DNA of 64,000 nt from Shinisaurus crocodilurus (lineage: Eukaryota; Chordata; Lepidosauria; Squamata; Shinisauridae), in NCBI GenBank assembly GCA_021292165.1, contig CM037881.1:1674001-1738000 (forward strand). The letters run 5' to 3'. This document shows, in pieces, positions 38,701 through 52,600 of the stretch (its first letter is position 1; every line of letters starts with the position of its first letter). A program made the translations under genes and the position numbers. A model generated the notes under the pieces. It had not been told where the DNA came from, did no database searches, and saw only the letters and a list, made by a program, of their open reading frames with translations.

Positions 38701-41700
38701 CCCAGGCCTGAGGCTCTGCAACCCCAATCCCTAAAGCGACCCAGTCAAACGAATGTATTTATGAAGTTATTTGTAAGCTGCCTTTCGAAGGCTCAAGGCG
38801 GCTCACATTAACTGTCCAAACAAATTAAAAACAAACTGACATCAGCACAAAAAGACAGAACACCACCCCCAAAAGCAACACTCCAACAAACGGGCTACCC
38901 AGCCGAGCCAAAGACTAGACTGAAGAGCGGGGTTTTGCACTCCTCCGAAAGGAGCTCTGTACCTCAGCGGGGAGGTCATTCCACAGCCTTGGAACCACCG
39001 ATGAAAAGGCCCAGCTTCAGGCCACAACAGTCTTCCTGATGATCAAAGCCGGCATGGGAGAAAATAATGAAATCCAGCTGCAAGTATTACACCGGTGTGG
39101 ATTTTAGAAATTTTCTTTTGGCCAACATGGATACCTACAGTTTTTGTGTGACCTGGAGGTTAGCATTTCTGTATTGGTGGGAGCCTAATTTGAACATCTG
39201 CAGCCATCTTGAGGTGGTAACCGAATGCAGACTCCATGGCTCTTGAACACCAGCCACTTTTTGGCAAACACCAGGTGTATGTATAAGAAAGCCTGTGGTT
39301 AAAAGGACGTGGTATGCTACTATGATAAGGACCATAATGATAAATCCCTTATAAATGTAGTAGGTATGGGAACATACAGTGAACACTTAATTATTATCAT
39401 TAGTGATACTCTCACTGCAGTGCTTTGGGTGAAATTGAAAGTAACTTCCCAACTTAAGAAACCTCAAAAGGTGTTTGATACTAATGGAAAAACATTCTAC
39501 TGGTGCAGTTTGACCATTTTTCTTAGCACTGCCCTTGTACACAAGATATGCTGGCTATCGGAACCTGCTTTTTATTTAACTGTTCCATCTGTGGGTGCTC
39601 CCAGATGAAGCTTTTATAGCACTATCGCCTTGCCCCATTCACAGAATGTTATGGGGTGTCCAGATGTCATAGAATCATAGAAAAGTAGAGTTGGAAGGGG
39701 CCTACAAGGCCATCGAGTCCAACCCCCTGCTCAATGCAGGAATCCAGGTCAAAGCATCCCTGACAGATGGCCGTCCAGCCGCATCTTGAATGCCTCCAGA
39801 GTGGGAGAGCCCACCACCTCCCTAGGTCGTTGGTTCCATTGTCTTATTGCTCTAACAGTCAAGAAATTTTTCCTGATGTTCAGGTGGAATGTGGGTTCCT
39901 GTAACTTGAGCCCATTATTCCGTGTCCTGCAAACTGGGATGATCGAGAAGAGATCCTGGCCCTCCTCTGTGTGACATCCCTTCAAGTACTCGAAGAGTGC
40001 GACCATATCTCCCCTCAGTCTCCTCTTCTGAAGGCTAAACATGCCCAGTTCTTTCAGTCTCTCCTCATAGGGCCTTGTTTCCAGTCCCTTTATCATCCTT
40101 GTTGCCCGCCTCCGAACCCTCTCCAGTTTGTCTACGTCCTTCTGAAAGTGCGGTGCCCAGAACTGGACACAGTACTCAAGATGAGGCCTAACCAGTGCTG
40201 AGTGATATCATTGTCTTCCACTCATAACCTTCCCACGTTTTCCCACTGCTGCTTCTGTGTTTTCTCTTAACTCGGAGAACCCATTAAGGAAAAACAAGAT
40301 AACTGCTGCACAATGCCTTCTGAACGATAGTGATAGAAAGGAACCCTCTGTCTGGAAATCTGCTGTGAACATCCTGGCTTGGTGTTTTCTCTGCTTGTCT
40401 CCCCAGGCCTGATCGCTAACAAGAAGTCTTTTTGCTTCCACAGCGGCAGTTGGTGGTTTGGGAAGGGCATTTGGAATAACAGGCCGCTCGGTGCAGCTGG
40501 CTGATGCAAGCACAGTGCTGAAAGAGTTTTTGGCAGGCTGCATGTTTGGGAGCTACTTGGGGTCTAGAGTTTGAAACAGCTTCTACAGCCAAACAGTTTC
40601 CTGGGATTGAGGAATTGGGACTGGCTTAATGATCATGCCAAAATGGATAAATAGGTTTAACCATGGGAAAGTAATTTCAGTCATAGTGTCTTCCATTTTC
40701 GTAAAACTTTCTTAAAACGTTCTCAGATTTAAGAATATTGACACCAGTTTTTGTGCTTTTTCGTTGTAAAAATAAGAGCTTCAAAATGCCTTCACAACAT
40801 TTCGCCAGTTTCATGTTTACACAAACAAATGCAACACATTTCCCCTTGTGATTCGATTCTCCTTTTCAACCTCTCGTACTGAGTAAATACAGTCATTCTT
40901 GATTTATAAGAGCGTAACCTGGTGTCCACCACAACAAACACTCTGTCTGTTTTAGCTTAGAAGGCATAAAGAGGGCTTTTGAATCTCGAAAAGATTCTTC
41001 AGCCTCTTATCCTTCCTGGCTCACATTAGACCCCTGGCAAATGCTGCTCCTCCCATTTGTAAGAATCATCATGGCAGAAACAGCGCCTGCCAAATTCCTT
41101 TCTACCTGCCACCTCCTTGAAAGGTTTCATCAACGTTGCCTCCGGAAAATCCTGCGAATTACTTGGGAAGATAGGCGAACAAATGTCAGTGTACTGGAAG
41201 AAGCAAAGACTACTAGCGTTGAAAAAATGATCCTTCAACGCCAACTTCAGTGGACCGGTCATGTTGTTCGAATGCCTGACAGCCGTCTCCCAAAACAGTT
41301 ACTTTATTCCCAACTCAAGGATGGAAAGCGGAATATCGGTGGTCAATATAAGAGGTTTAAAGATGTTCATAAGGCAAATCTAAAAAAATGCAATATAAAC
41401 ATCGAAAACTGGGAAGCTCTGGCCCATGAACGATCTAAATGGAGGTTGGCCTTTCACAAAGGTTCCATGGACTTTGAAGAAGCCCGAGTGCAAGGTGAAA
41501 GGGAGAAACGTGCTAAGCGAAAAGCACGCCAAATGAATCCTTTACAGGACCATCTTCTATCTGGTAACCTGTGTCCTCACTGTGGGAAGCTGTGTGGATC
41601 TAGAATTGGCCTCCACAGTCACTTACGGACCCATCGCTAGAGTCTACACAATCTTCTTTAGAATTTCCTGCTTTTATCCCGGAAGACAATCTTACTCGGT

Positions 41701-44700
41701 CACGAGTGATCGCCTGATGATGATGATGATGATGATGATGCTGTTACTATCCAAAGATCATTCTCCAAAACTCCTTGCTTTCTGAATTCATTATGTGCGT
41801 GTGTAATATAGCCTCTGTGCGTGTGTAGTATTAATCTGCGGAAACGATACTCCCCATGTGCCCAAATCTTTTGAATCTCCAGATAACTGGGCTTTCTTCC
41901 ATGCTGTTTGGAAAATGACTGGCATTGCCATTAGAAACTGGCTTGCAAGAACACTCGCCTTCTGTGCTTCTTATGGAAAGATGGGGGCGGGGAAGCAAGC
42001 TAAGTGCATTATTATTTTTTAATGGTGTGTGGGTGGGAGTTTGTGTGCACGAGGGCTCTCCAGCACTCTGGGTCCCTGATGCCATTTTGGCTTGGCACAA
42101 TGCGCAGAACTCTAGCCACCGCCTCACCTGCCACATCATGTTCTGACATGGCCCTTTTACTGATCTCCTGCAGAAGAGTCTGGGGTTTCATCTACAGAAG
42201 GGGAATGCCGATGCGAGTAGTCTAGACAAGGTAGAAGCAAACTTGTTGCAACATCAAAGCGAAATTGCATGCCGCCTACTTCTAAAACACATTTTAAAAT
42301 AATTAATCCAAAGATTAATAGAACGGCAAGCGTTAGTGTTTCATATAAAACATTATGCCTGCTGTAGTGAGTTTCTCCCTCTTGATTTCTGTGAATGAGC
42401 AACTTGATGAGTGGCCAGAAGATTTTAACAAAAGACCCTTCAGCACAATCCTACACATGACTATTATCCAGAAGTAAATTCAGTGTGGCGTAGTGGTGAG
42501 AGTGTTGGACTGGGACTTGGGAGATCTGGGTTCTAGTCCCCGCTCAGCCATGAAGCTCACTGGGTGACTTTGGGCCAGTCACTGACGCTCAGCCTAACCT
42601 GCCTCACAGGGTTGTTGTGAGGATAAAATGTAGAGGAGGAGGATCATGTAAGCCACCTTGGGTTCCTTGCAGGAAAAAAAGGCGGGATATAAATATAATA
42701 AATAAATAAAAATAAATGGGGCTTACTCCTAGGTAAGTAGGTACAGGATTGCAACCCTAATGATCTTTAATGGTTGTGAATGTCTCACCCAGAGCTTGGG
42801 ATCTTTCTCCAACCTTCTGAAGACATCACCCTCTAGCACAGTGTTCTCCAACCTTGGGTCCCCAGAAGTTTTTGGCCTACAACTCCCAGCATGCCCCAGC
42901 CAGCGTAGCTGGCTGGGGCATGCTGGGAGTTGTAGGCCAAAAACTTCTGGGGACCCAAGGTTGGAGAACACTGCTCTAGCAGAGAAACAGTTTAGAGCTG
43001 GTTTAGCCATTTGAATCTGGACTTAGAGAGGTGGGCGAAGGGTTTAGCTAAAGCTTCCGTGGCTTCCACTTGTGTATTTGTAAATATTGCAAGGACTCCA
43101 TGAGACTTCATTTGTTCTCCCATCCGAGGAGATTGAACCCTGTGGCGCTGCCCTTGGAACCTTATACCTCTCTTGGAAGTTGGGGAGCAGATAGCAACAG
43201 TGCACGGAGAGGTGCCTGCAGCTGAGTCAGTCCACATACTACTCCGTGTACGACTGCTAGGGCCCCTCTGTCTGGAAGCACCCCTAGTCAGGGCCGTCCT
43301 AAGATCTTCAGCTGCCCTACATAGAATAGGAAAAAAGCCACCTTCCCATTTATTCTCGGGCCCCCCACAACTTATCCTCTACAGCAGTGCTCTCCAAGCT
43401 TGGGTCCCCAGATGTTTTTGGCCTACAAATCCCAACGTGCTGGGAGTTGTAGGCCAAAAACATCTGGGGACCCAAGCTTGGAGAACACTGCTCTACAGCT
43501 TCTGGGTTTAACAGCCTCTCTTCTTCACACAACCTGCTTGGCCCTTTACTCCAACTATTTGCTGAGATCTGTGGCCTGTCCCTTTCCTTCCTTGCCTCTC
43601 CCATTAGCTCCTTGCCTGTTCAATCCACGGACAGCCTTCTCCTTATCCCATCAACCAGAGCAGCCAGGCTGGTGGGGACTAGGAAGAGGGCCTTCTCTGT
43701 GGCGGCCCCCACATTATGGAACTCCCTCCCTAGTGACCTTCGCCATGCCCCCTCCGTGATGAGCTTCCGCCGTGCATTAAAAACATGGCTGTTCAGGCGG
43801 GAATATGGGGGGGGGGTTAGGTTTTTAATGAGAATTTTTTATATTGTTTTAATTAATATATTTTATTGTGTTGTGTTGCTGTATTTTGGTTGTACATCGC
43901 CCAGGGTGGCCGGGTGGCTGGCCAGATGGGCGATTGATAAATATAATTAATAAATAAATAAATAAATAAATAAATAAATCCATCTTTGCCTGCCTGCATC
44001 CTTTGCTGCTACTGAGTAGCAGACGTGCATATATGCCAAGGCAACAGCCGGGAGTGGGAAATTCCTTCCCTGCTCCTGCAGCAGAAGGGTTCCCCCTGCA
44101 AAGGTCTGCCCTAGGCCTAGTAGGTCAAGCCTAGCTAAGAGTCTGCCTCCAAGGGAATGAACCCATTCAGATGGGACAAATTTCCGTGTCCATAGCATAG
44201 CAACAGTGGTGGAGGGGAAGTCTTTTGAAGACATTGCCAGAGCCAGAGATGGTCCAAGTTATTTGCCTGAAGTTATGATGCCTGAAGCAGAAAATTGGAA
44301 ATCTGTCCCCTTTTTTTTCTCCCCCTCTGCACCTCCCCCCATGGCTGTGTGTGTGTATATATAAAATAATGAACTTTATGGCACTGAACATCTGAAGCGC
44401 CTGCCTACCTCACCCTGACTCATGTTAGAGCTCGCTAGAGAAAAACAACTTGTCCCTCGTATATAAGCTGGAGGTACTCTTTAAAACTTGTTGTTCAGAA
44501 AGAAGTTTTGTGAAGCTCAATATTGTGCTCTGTGCCGTAGAAGTCAGTCCAGCTTAAACACTGAAAGAGGAGGGTTACATTGTCCACTCTATGGAAGTAA
44601 TAACCTATTCCAAAGCATATCTGATCATCTGCCAGATCATTTTGGGGGAATTCTGGAGCCCAGTTTTCTTGCCATCTCATTCATGAGTTGAGCCCTTTGG

Positions 44701-45258
44701 AATGCTTCCCGCCCTGCTCATTCTTCACCCCCCCGCTTGTTAATGTTTGCTTAAATAAACGGTGGTGGCCTGTTTGGGGCAGGGCTGGGTGTGTACATGC
44801 GCTCACGTTGGGTTGGGGGTGGTCCCCGTTGTTTTATGGCTCATCGGAGGCAGCCAGCAAAGCTGAGTTACACAGGGCGGCGCTTCTCCTTGATGTGGGC
44901 AGGAACATTTAGTAATGCACCCTCCGGGTCTGTTTCAAAGCATGTGCTCATTCTGCAAATTATTGTGACCTTTCTGGTTTTCTTGTCGGTGCCGTGCAGT
45001 CCGTATAATTAAGGCTCACTCCTCCTCCTCGCATGATTTCAGTTGTCTCCTTTTTTTAGTGGGCAAAGAAACAAGTAAAGAAAGGCCTTGGAAAACTAGA
45101 TGAAATGGCAAGAGATCTCTGACTGGATCTCTCGCAATTTTTTCAAAGCTTCATAGTAGATGTTAGGGAGCCCGCCTCCAGAATCAGGTTGGTGCTGTGA
45201 TGCTGGGGGGAAGGAAGGATTAACCCTTTCTCCCCTCATACATTTCCTGCTTTAAATA

Positions 45259-45302
<44 letters not shown>

Positions 45303-48300
45303 ACTTACAGGCTTTGTATGAGATGATGCATGATACCTGCAGGGCTGTAGAGTCGGTAGATAAATGTTCCGACTCCGACTCCTCAGTTTTTTGTACTTCC
45401 GACTCCGACTCCCCGACTCCGACTCCTCTGTATTAATTATGCTAATTAATTAATTAATATGCGAGGTAGTTGGGCAGAAGCTGCTGCCTTCTCCTTTTTG
45501 TGTGCTGATCTGCTGCTGAAGATAGGGCAGTGGGAGGATCCAGGAGGGGCATTTATTATAAAACAGAAGTCATTAATTATAACTGTTTGTGAATTGGGAC
45601 ATTTAAACTTGCTTTTTTAAAAAATTCCAATCTAAATTCAGTAGGAGTCGGAGTCGGTGCATTGTTTGCCGACTCCGACTCCAGGTACCCAAAATTTCCT
45701 TCGACTCCGACTCCACAGCCTTGGATACCTGTATGTTTTGCCCCACAGTCAAATACCAGCTTTCGGGAGGGCATAATTTAGTTCAGGACAATTGGTTTGA
45801 GAAGGGGGTTAGAAACTTGCCCTAGTGCAGTGTTTCTCAACCTTGGGTCCCCAGATGTTTTTGGCCTACAACTCCCAGCATGCCCCAGCCAGCAACGCTG
45901 GCTGGGGCATGCTGGGAGTTGTAGGCCAAAAACATCTGGGGACCCAAGGTTGAGAAACACTGCGCCTAGTGCTGCAGAATCCCAAGCCCACCCGATCCCT
46001 CCCCCAACCCACACCAAGATTAAAAACCCCATTCCTTTCCAGGCGCAGGAAGTTGCATGTGTGTGAACTGGGTAGAACGCGGTCAGAGTGCTTGAGGAGG
46101 CTCATGGGAAGCGTGGCAGATGTGCACCCTTGCTCAAATGATCGCTCATCATCATCAGGCGATCACTCGTGACCGAGTAAGATTGTCTTCCGGGATAAAA
46201 GGAGGAAATTCTAAAGAAGATTGTGTAGACTCTAGCGATGGGTCCGTAAGTGACTGTGGAGGCCAACTCTAGATCCACACAGCTTCCCACAGTGAGGACA
46301 CAGGTTACCAGATGGAAGATGGTCCTGTAAAGGATTCGTTTGACGTGCTTTTCGCTTAGCACGTTTCTCCCTTTCACCTTGCACTCGGGCTTCTTCAAAG
46401 TCCATGGATCCTTTGTGAAAGGCCAACCTCCATTTAGATCGTTCATGGGCCAGAGCTTCCCAGTTTTCGATGTTTATATTGCATTTTTTTAGATTAGCCT
46501 TATGAACATCTTTAAACCTCTTATATTGACCACCGATATTCCGCTTTCCATCCTTGAGTTGGGAGTAAAGTAACTGCTTTGGGAGACGGCAGTCAGGCAT
46601 TCGAACAACAATTACATTAGAAAATGTTTTTTTTAAATAGATGTTTGTCAGAAGAAGGCTAAATCTTTCATGAAACCAGTTTGGTGGCGAGAAATTCCAA
46701 GACCCCAATAGTGGCTCTGGAGGCAGAAGCAAGCGAGAAGCAGCCCAAGAGCACTCCCTTTTTTGTTTTGTTCTGGAAGTGCATACAGTGTCTTAAGAAC
46801 CACAGCCAAGTGGGTGTCTGTGTGTCAGATACACCTGCCAGAGTGCGGAGAGACCATGAAAAGTGCTCCCAAATAATGTGGTGATTTCTCTTGTTTGGAC
46901 TAAGTATGTCTTTCTTTTTTTAATGTACTTCTTCCCATTTCTCTTTCCAGTATCCAGCGTGCTGCTTTAGTCGTTTTGGAAAATTACTACAGAGACTTCG
47001 CTGTCTATAACCCCATGTTGTTAATGGCTTCCAAGGCACGTGCCGCGAAGCACATGGCAGGCCTGAAGGTCTACAATGTGGATGGTAGGTCGGGGATGTT
47101 TGGGAATGTTTGGCGCTGCTGTGGTTCCTTCTTCCCCTTCGCTGCCTTGTTCTTGCACCGCAGGACAGTTCAGCTGCCGTCCTGCCTTTCCTTTCCTTTC
47201 CTGTTAGGCGCCTGCGGCCAGGATTGACATTTCCACCAGCCTATCTCTCACATGTCAAGAGAGTCGTCGTGGCTTGTAGGCACAGCACATAAGCGCGCTC
47301 CCCTCTGTGCCCTGCTTAGCGATCTCTGTGGCTGTGCTACCCACACTCCAGGGACTCCCGATTAAGTGTTCGCTGCTCTGACAGCATCGTCCATGCCTCA
47401 GGTGTTTAATTCAACCCCCAAACGTCATACACACCCCTCATTACTGCGGCTCCATGACAAGTCAACTGCACCTGTTGAATTTCTCAGTCAGACTTGATCC
47501 TTTCTCAGAAAAGGTGAGATAACGCTACCCTGATCTGGGGCAGAGGGGGCGCGCAAGTCGAGAACACTGATCTAGGGAGTCTCCCAAGTACGGTACATAG
47601 AAAACACAGTACCTTACTTTTGGGTGGGCCCAATTTGCTTCCAAACCTTTGGACAGTCAACAACCCAGGCTTGCTGTTAAAGGAAGTTATAACCCTTCCA
47701 CCACCCACAATGGAAAGATGTGAACGCTCCCGGTGCAAGGTCAACTTGCACATCACCCCTTTCCCACTAGTCTCTGTTTAGGATGAGAGTCAAACTATGG
47801 GACAGCCATGTGTTGCCGCTCATGTACCTGTATCTGCTATAAAACTGGGTGTGTGTCAATGTTGACATCGAAAGGAGCGCACGGGAGAGGGCAGCTGAAG
47901 CAACCCCTCCCACACTGTATTGCATCAGGCCTGTCTCTCTTTCCCTCTGCACAGGGATTTCATTTCATTTAATTTCATTTATTTCATTTATATACCGCCC
48001 CATAGCTGAAGCTCTCTGGGCGGTTCACAATACTCTATACATAAAAACAACATTAAAACATACAAAACAGTTTAAAAAATTAAAAACCAAATTTAAAAAC
48101 ACAGTTTAAAATAACAATACAAAAGCCAATAAAACTGAGCCTACAGGTGACAATCCCCCCCGTGCTATTCCAAGCTCCTAACTAAATGCCTTGGCATAGA
48201 GGGAAGTCTTAACCTGGCGCCGAAAAGATAGTAAGGTTGGCGCCAGGCGGGTCTCAGTGGGGAGCTGATTCCATAACTGGGGGGCTACCACCGAGAAGGC

Positions 48301-49607
48301 CCTCCTCCTCGTTGCCACCAACCGAGCCTCTCTTGGAGGTGGCAGTCGGAGGAGGGCCCCAGATGTTGAGCGTAGTGTCCGGGTAGATAACGGTTGGGAG
48401 AGACGTTCCGTCAGGTATTGTGGTCCTAAGCCGTGACTTCAGAGCATTTGGGGCCAATTTCCCATCCCCAGAACCATCCGCAGGCCACACACACAAAAAG
48501 GGCCAGAGGGCCGCATGTTGCCACCCCTGCTTTACCGGCTCAGTGTCTGCCAAAATGACATCCTGCCTAGAACTTACCCAATACTTAAACAGGCAGCCTG
48601 TAAGCCAGTGTTCTCCAACCTTGGGTCCCCAGATGTTTTTGGCCTACAACTCCCAGCATGCCCCAGCCAGCGACGCTGGCTGGGGCATGCTGGGAGTTGT
48701 AGGCCAAAAACATCTGGGGACCCAAGGTTGGAGAACACTGCTGTAAGCCATAAGGGGAAGGTTCTTGTAGGACAGGCAGAACGAAGTGTGCACATAGCTT
48801 TTGTTTACTTTTGTCAAGTTTGCATAGCATTTCTGACTCAGAATTTGTTGGTCTGGTACACAGCTCTAGGACCCCTGCTTTAATTTCCCGCTTAGAATTG
48901 GGGGATTTGTGTAGATTTGCATTCCACCATTGGGGACAAAAAGTACTGTGTTGACTTCAGCTCCTAGCAGTTTTCATCTAAGGGAGCAGCATTTATTATT
49001 AACTGATTTTACAACCACCTTTCGAGATAAATTAGGAGGTGTATGTGTGCCCCCACTTGGGAGTGAACATGAATGACCTGGGACATGTTCTAGGGAGACA
49101 CCATAGCTCACTGATAGAGCACGTGCTTTGCAGGCAGAAGATCATGGGTTCAGTCCTCGACATCTCCCCAAGGGTTTTCATGTATCAGGGCTGGGATAGT
49201 CCATGGAGAGCCATTGCCAACTGGAGTAAACATAATTACTAGGCTAGCTGGAACAGTGGTCGGACTCCGTATAATACCACATCACATGTTCTGCTTTCCT
49301 GATGGGGGCCATCTTGCTTTACAGGACCTATTTGTGTCTAAAAATTCTCTTGTTCTGCTTTCAGAATTTTATTTTATTGTGCCTGGCGGTGCTTTGTTTT
49401 TGCCTGTTGTCTTATGTCACTTGACGTTCTTATGCTCTGTCTTTGTTTCCCCCCTCCTTTGAATCTCTTCCCACCGCCACCCACACCCTCCTGTTTTTCC
49501 TGTCTCCTTTCACACTCCCTGTTTCTTGTTGCTGAATTGCCATGTGTTCCAGCTGCCCTTGTGGCCAAACTGAAAATGTATTTAGCAGATGGTAAGTAGT
49601 GTCTTTG

Positions 49608-49642
<35 letters not shown>

Positions 49643-52600
49643 TCCTCTGTCTATTCGCTCAATGTTGTTTTGTGTAGGTAATTTATAATTCTGTAGAATC
49701 ATTATTTTTTTAACTCTTTTTTTTGTTGTTGTTCTTTGGGGCCTACATCTAGCCATCTTTCCCTATTTACATTTCCCTTTGCTAATTCAAGTGTATCAAG
49801 GAAAACTGTCCTATTCCTTCACAGCCACAGGAAATATTTGTGGTGGGAAAGGACTTTACTTCTTTTTGAAATTAGGGGCATATGGAATGGAGCATTAAGA
49901 TGCCGCACTGTATTGACATGTTGACTGGCACTGATAGATTCTTCTTCTTTAACGCTTTCCTAACCCTCAGTCTTCCTGTTCTACTTCTCGTTGAAGGACC
50001 AGATAATAATGCTTCTGGGCAGTCCAGGGCCATGATTGCTGCTGCCGCTCACCGCAGAGACTCCAGTCACAACGAGCTCTATTATGAAGAAGCAGACCAC
50101 GAGCGAAGGGTCAGAAAACGTCGAGCAAGGTAAGAACTTTCTTTAGGCCAACCACAGGAGATGACACAATGCTTCCTTTTTCTGGAATGGGAGTGGGAAT
50201 ATTATCTCTCTCATGAGCACACATACCCCTCGTGTATACACCCACCTCAGTAAATATGTGCTGCGCCTTAAAATAGGGGAGGGAAATGTGAGAGACCTGC
50301 ATCAAGCAAGATGACGTAGTGAGAGCCCTGACAGGCAGTTGAGACGAGAGCAGAGTGTATGGGCTAGCTGTATGGCAAATGGCAGCACCTACCTGAGCTC
50401 CTCTGGACTTCGGCAAAAGGGGAAGGTTCTTCTTGCAGGGTGACGGCATATTTATTTATTTATTTATTTATTTTATTATATTTATACCCCCGCCTTTTTT
50501 CCTGAAAGGAACCCAAGGCGGCTTACATAATCCTCCTTTTTCTCCTCTCCATTTTACCCTCACAATATCTGGTCTTCAAGCTCCACCAGAAGAATAGCTG
50601 GGGAAACCCATGTAGTGATGTTGCTGAAGAATGCAGTTACCTGGTCCAGAATATTATTTTTAATTTTTATTTATTTATTATATTTATACCCCACCTTTTT
50701 TCCTGCAAGGAGCCCAAGGCAGCTTACATAATCCTCCTCCTCCTCTCCATTTTATCCTCACAACAACCCTGTGAAGTAGGTTAGGCTGAGTGTCAGTGAC
50801 TGGCCCAAAGTCACCCAGTGAGTTTCATGGCCGAGTGGGGACTAGGACACAGATCTCCCGAGTCCCAGTCCAACACTCTCACCACTACACCACATCTACA
50901 CCATTACATCACCAGGTTATTTTGCAGCCAAAAATAATGTCTGCGTCAGCCAGTCTGTATATGCCTTTAATTTGCCAAAAATTTTCAGGTCCCAAACTGA
51001 GGTGTCTGCAGGATATAGTTTTCCTTTTTTGTAAAATCTAGAGCAGGACTCTCCAACCTTGGGCCCCCAGATGTTGCTGGCCTACAGCTCCCAGCATACC
51101 CAGCCAGCATGGCTAATGGCAAGGGATTCTGGGAGCTGTAGTCCAGCAGCATCTGGGGACCCAAGGTTGGGGAGCTCTGATCTAGAGGGTACAATGCAAC
51201 CAAAGTTCATCCCATTTATTTCAGTGGGATTTCTTTGGCATCAGTGGGTCTTTCAAATGCTGAGCTTTGGTTGAATCAGAGCAAAACTATTTTCACTGGG
51301 CTTTTTTTTTTTTTTTGAAAGAGAAAGTGTGAGTTGCAAGCAGTTGTTCTCAGCTGCTGAGACACTTCAAAGTCACACATAGAAAGAGAAACATTGTTAT
51401 CGTAAGAGTTCATGTAGCATAACTGGCTGAAAGACTGGAGATAATGAATCAGTAAAGCTCTTGCATAAACCTCCCCCCTGCCATGAACTGACCAGGTGAC
51501 CTTAGGCAAGGCAGTCTCTTTCAGCTCCCCACCTCAATCTGCTTTATGGAGATCATGGTACCAGTCTACCTGATGGGGTTTTGTAAGGACTATAACATGA
51601 TCATGCATTTTAAGCACTTTGAGCACTGTAATGCAGTGTTCTCCAACCTTGGGTCCCCAGATGTTTTTGGCCTACAACTCCCAGCATGCCCCAGCCAGCA
51701 ACGCTGGCTGGGGCATGCTGGGAGTTGTAGGCCAAAAACATCTGGGGACCCAAGGTTGGAGAACACTGCTCTAATGGCTGCTGAGTTGGTGGCAACTGCT
51801 AGCCTTCGTGTCCTTCTGATAACCTAATTGCCAGTGTTCGCATTGCACAATCCATGCACATTCTGTGTATTGTTCACTCGTGATAAGAATACGAGTGCAA
51901 GGACACCACATGGCACCATGTGGCCATGCAATTCCCCAACCCAGATTGTTTAAACCAGCGGTTGTTACTTGGATGGGAGACCCCCTCCTCTAGTTTCCTG
52001 CATTGAGCAGGGGGTTGGACTCGATAGCCTTGTAGGCTCCTTCCAACTCTATGATCTATGAAATCTAGGTCCCATCATCCTCGGCCAGCATGGCCACCTG
52101 AAGGGCACCAGGGTGAGTCAGGCTGGATCTGTGAGGAGAACCAGGTCATCCTGGAACCTGATGGTGAACCTTGTCGTCTGTCACAAGAAGAGAATGTTGT
52201 TGTTTTTCAGTACTTGCATGCCCATCGAGGGAACAGAAAAGAAAAGGAAAAGGTTGAGGATTCTAGAATCCTCTAGGGCATGAGTAGAAGAGTTCAACCA
52301 ACTGAGCTTTTGGTTCTGCATTTTGGTTCCAGAGCATTCACCTTCAGCATTAGAGCCCAGAAGGGATGAGCAGGGTGGATCATACAGCTGCCTGCAGGCT
52401 GGAATCCTGGAGCTGAGTCATTTGGTTTTTGGAAAGATACCATCTTTGCAACCAGCCGGGTTTCAAAGTTTTCCACTAAAGTTTTTTTTTTAAATTCCAT
52501 CTCTGGTTTATCTCTGTGCCTCAGTTTATTTGTTTTGCCAGGGTGGCGCCGAAGTTCCCTACAGAGGAACAAAGCCTGGGCCAACCCTTCTGCCAGATTG

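Larger units (their letters stand above)
27576..46950 (+). other. VANGL1 intron 4 (19.4 kb): gene-free stretches
   Basis: 27576-27960, 29719-30228, 30343-30643, 32201-33262 (with an ATTC run at 32875-32896), 35150-35994, 36846-37435, 38383-38754, 39071-39591, 40366-41105, 41741-42447, 43980-45331 and 46608-46950 hold no gene I can support. Confidence 0.5.

Noticed and set aside
48606..48740. Conserved peptide [23 protein letters not shown] found in many frames on both strands
   Set aside because: It is the translation of palindromic MITE arms, hence its recurrence on both strands; not a gene family.
49093..49166. tRNA gene
   Set aside because: A- and B-box-like sequences are present but stems do not pair well and the sequence continues into a known SINE-like body.
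52058..52276. 72-codon frame with [20 protein letters not shown]
   Set aside because: Protein-like appearance but no recognised family, it begins in a SINE tail, and no splice or gene context supports it.
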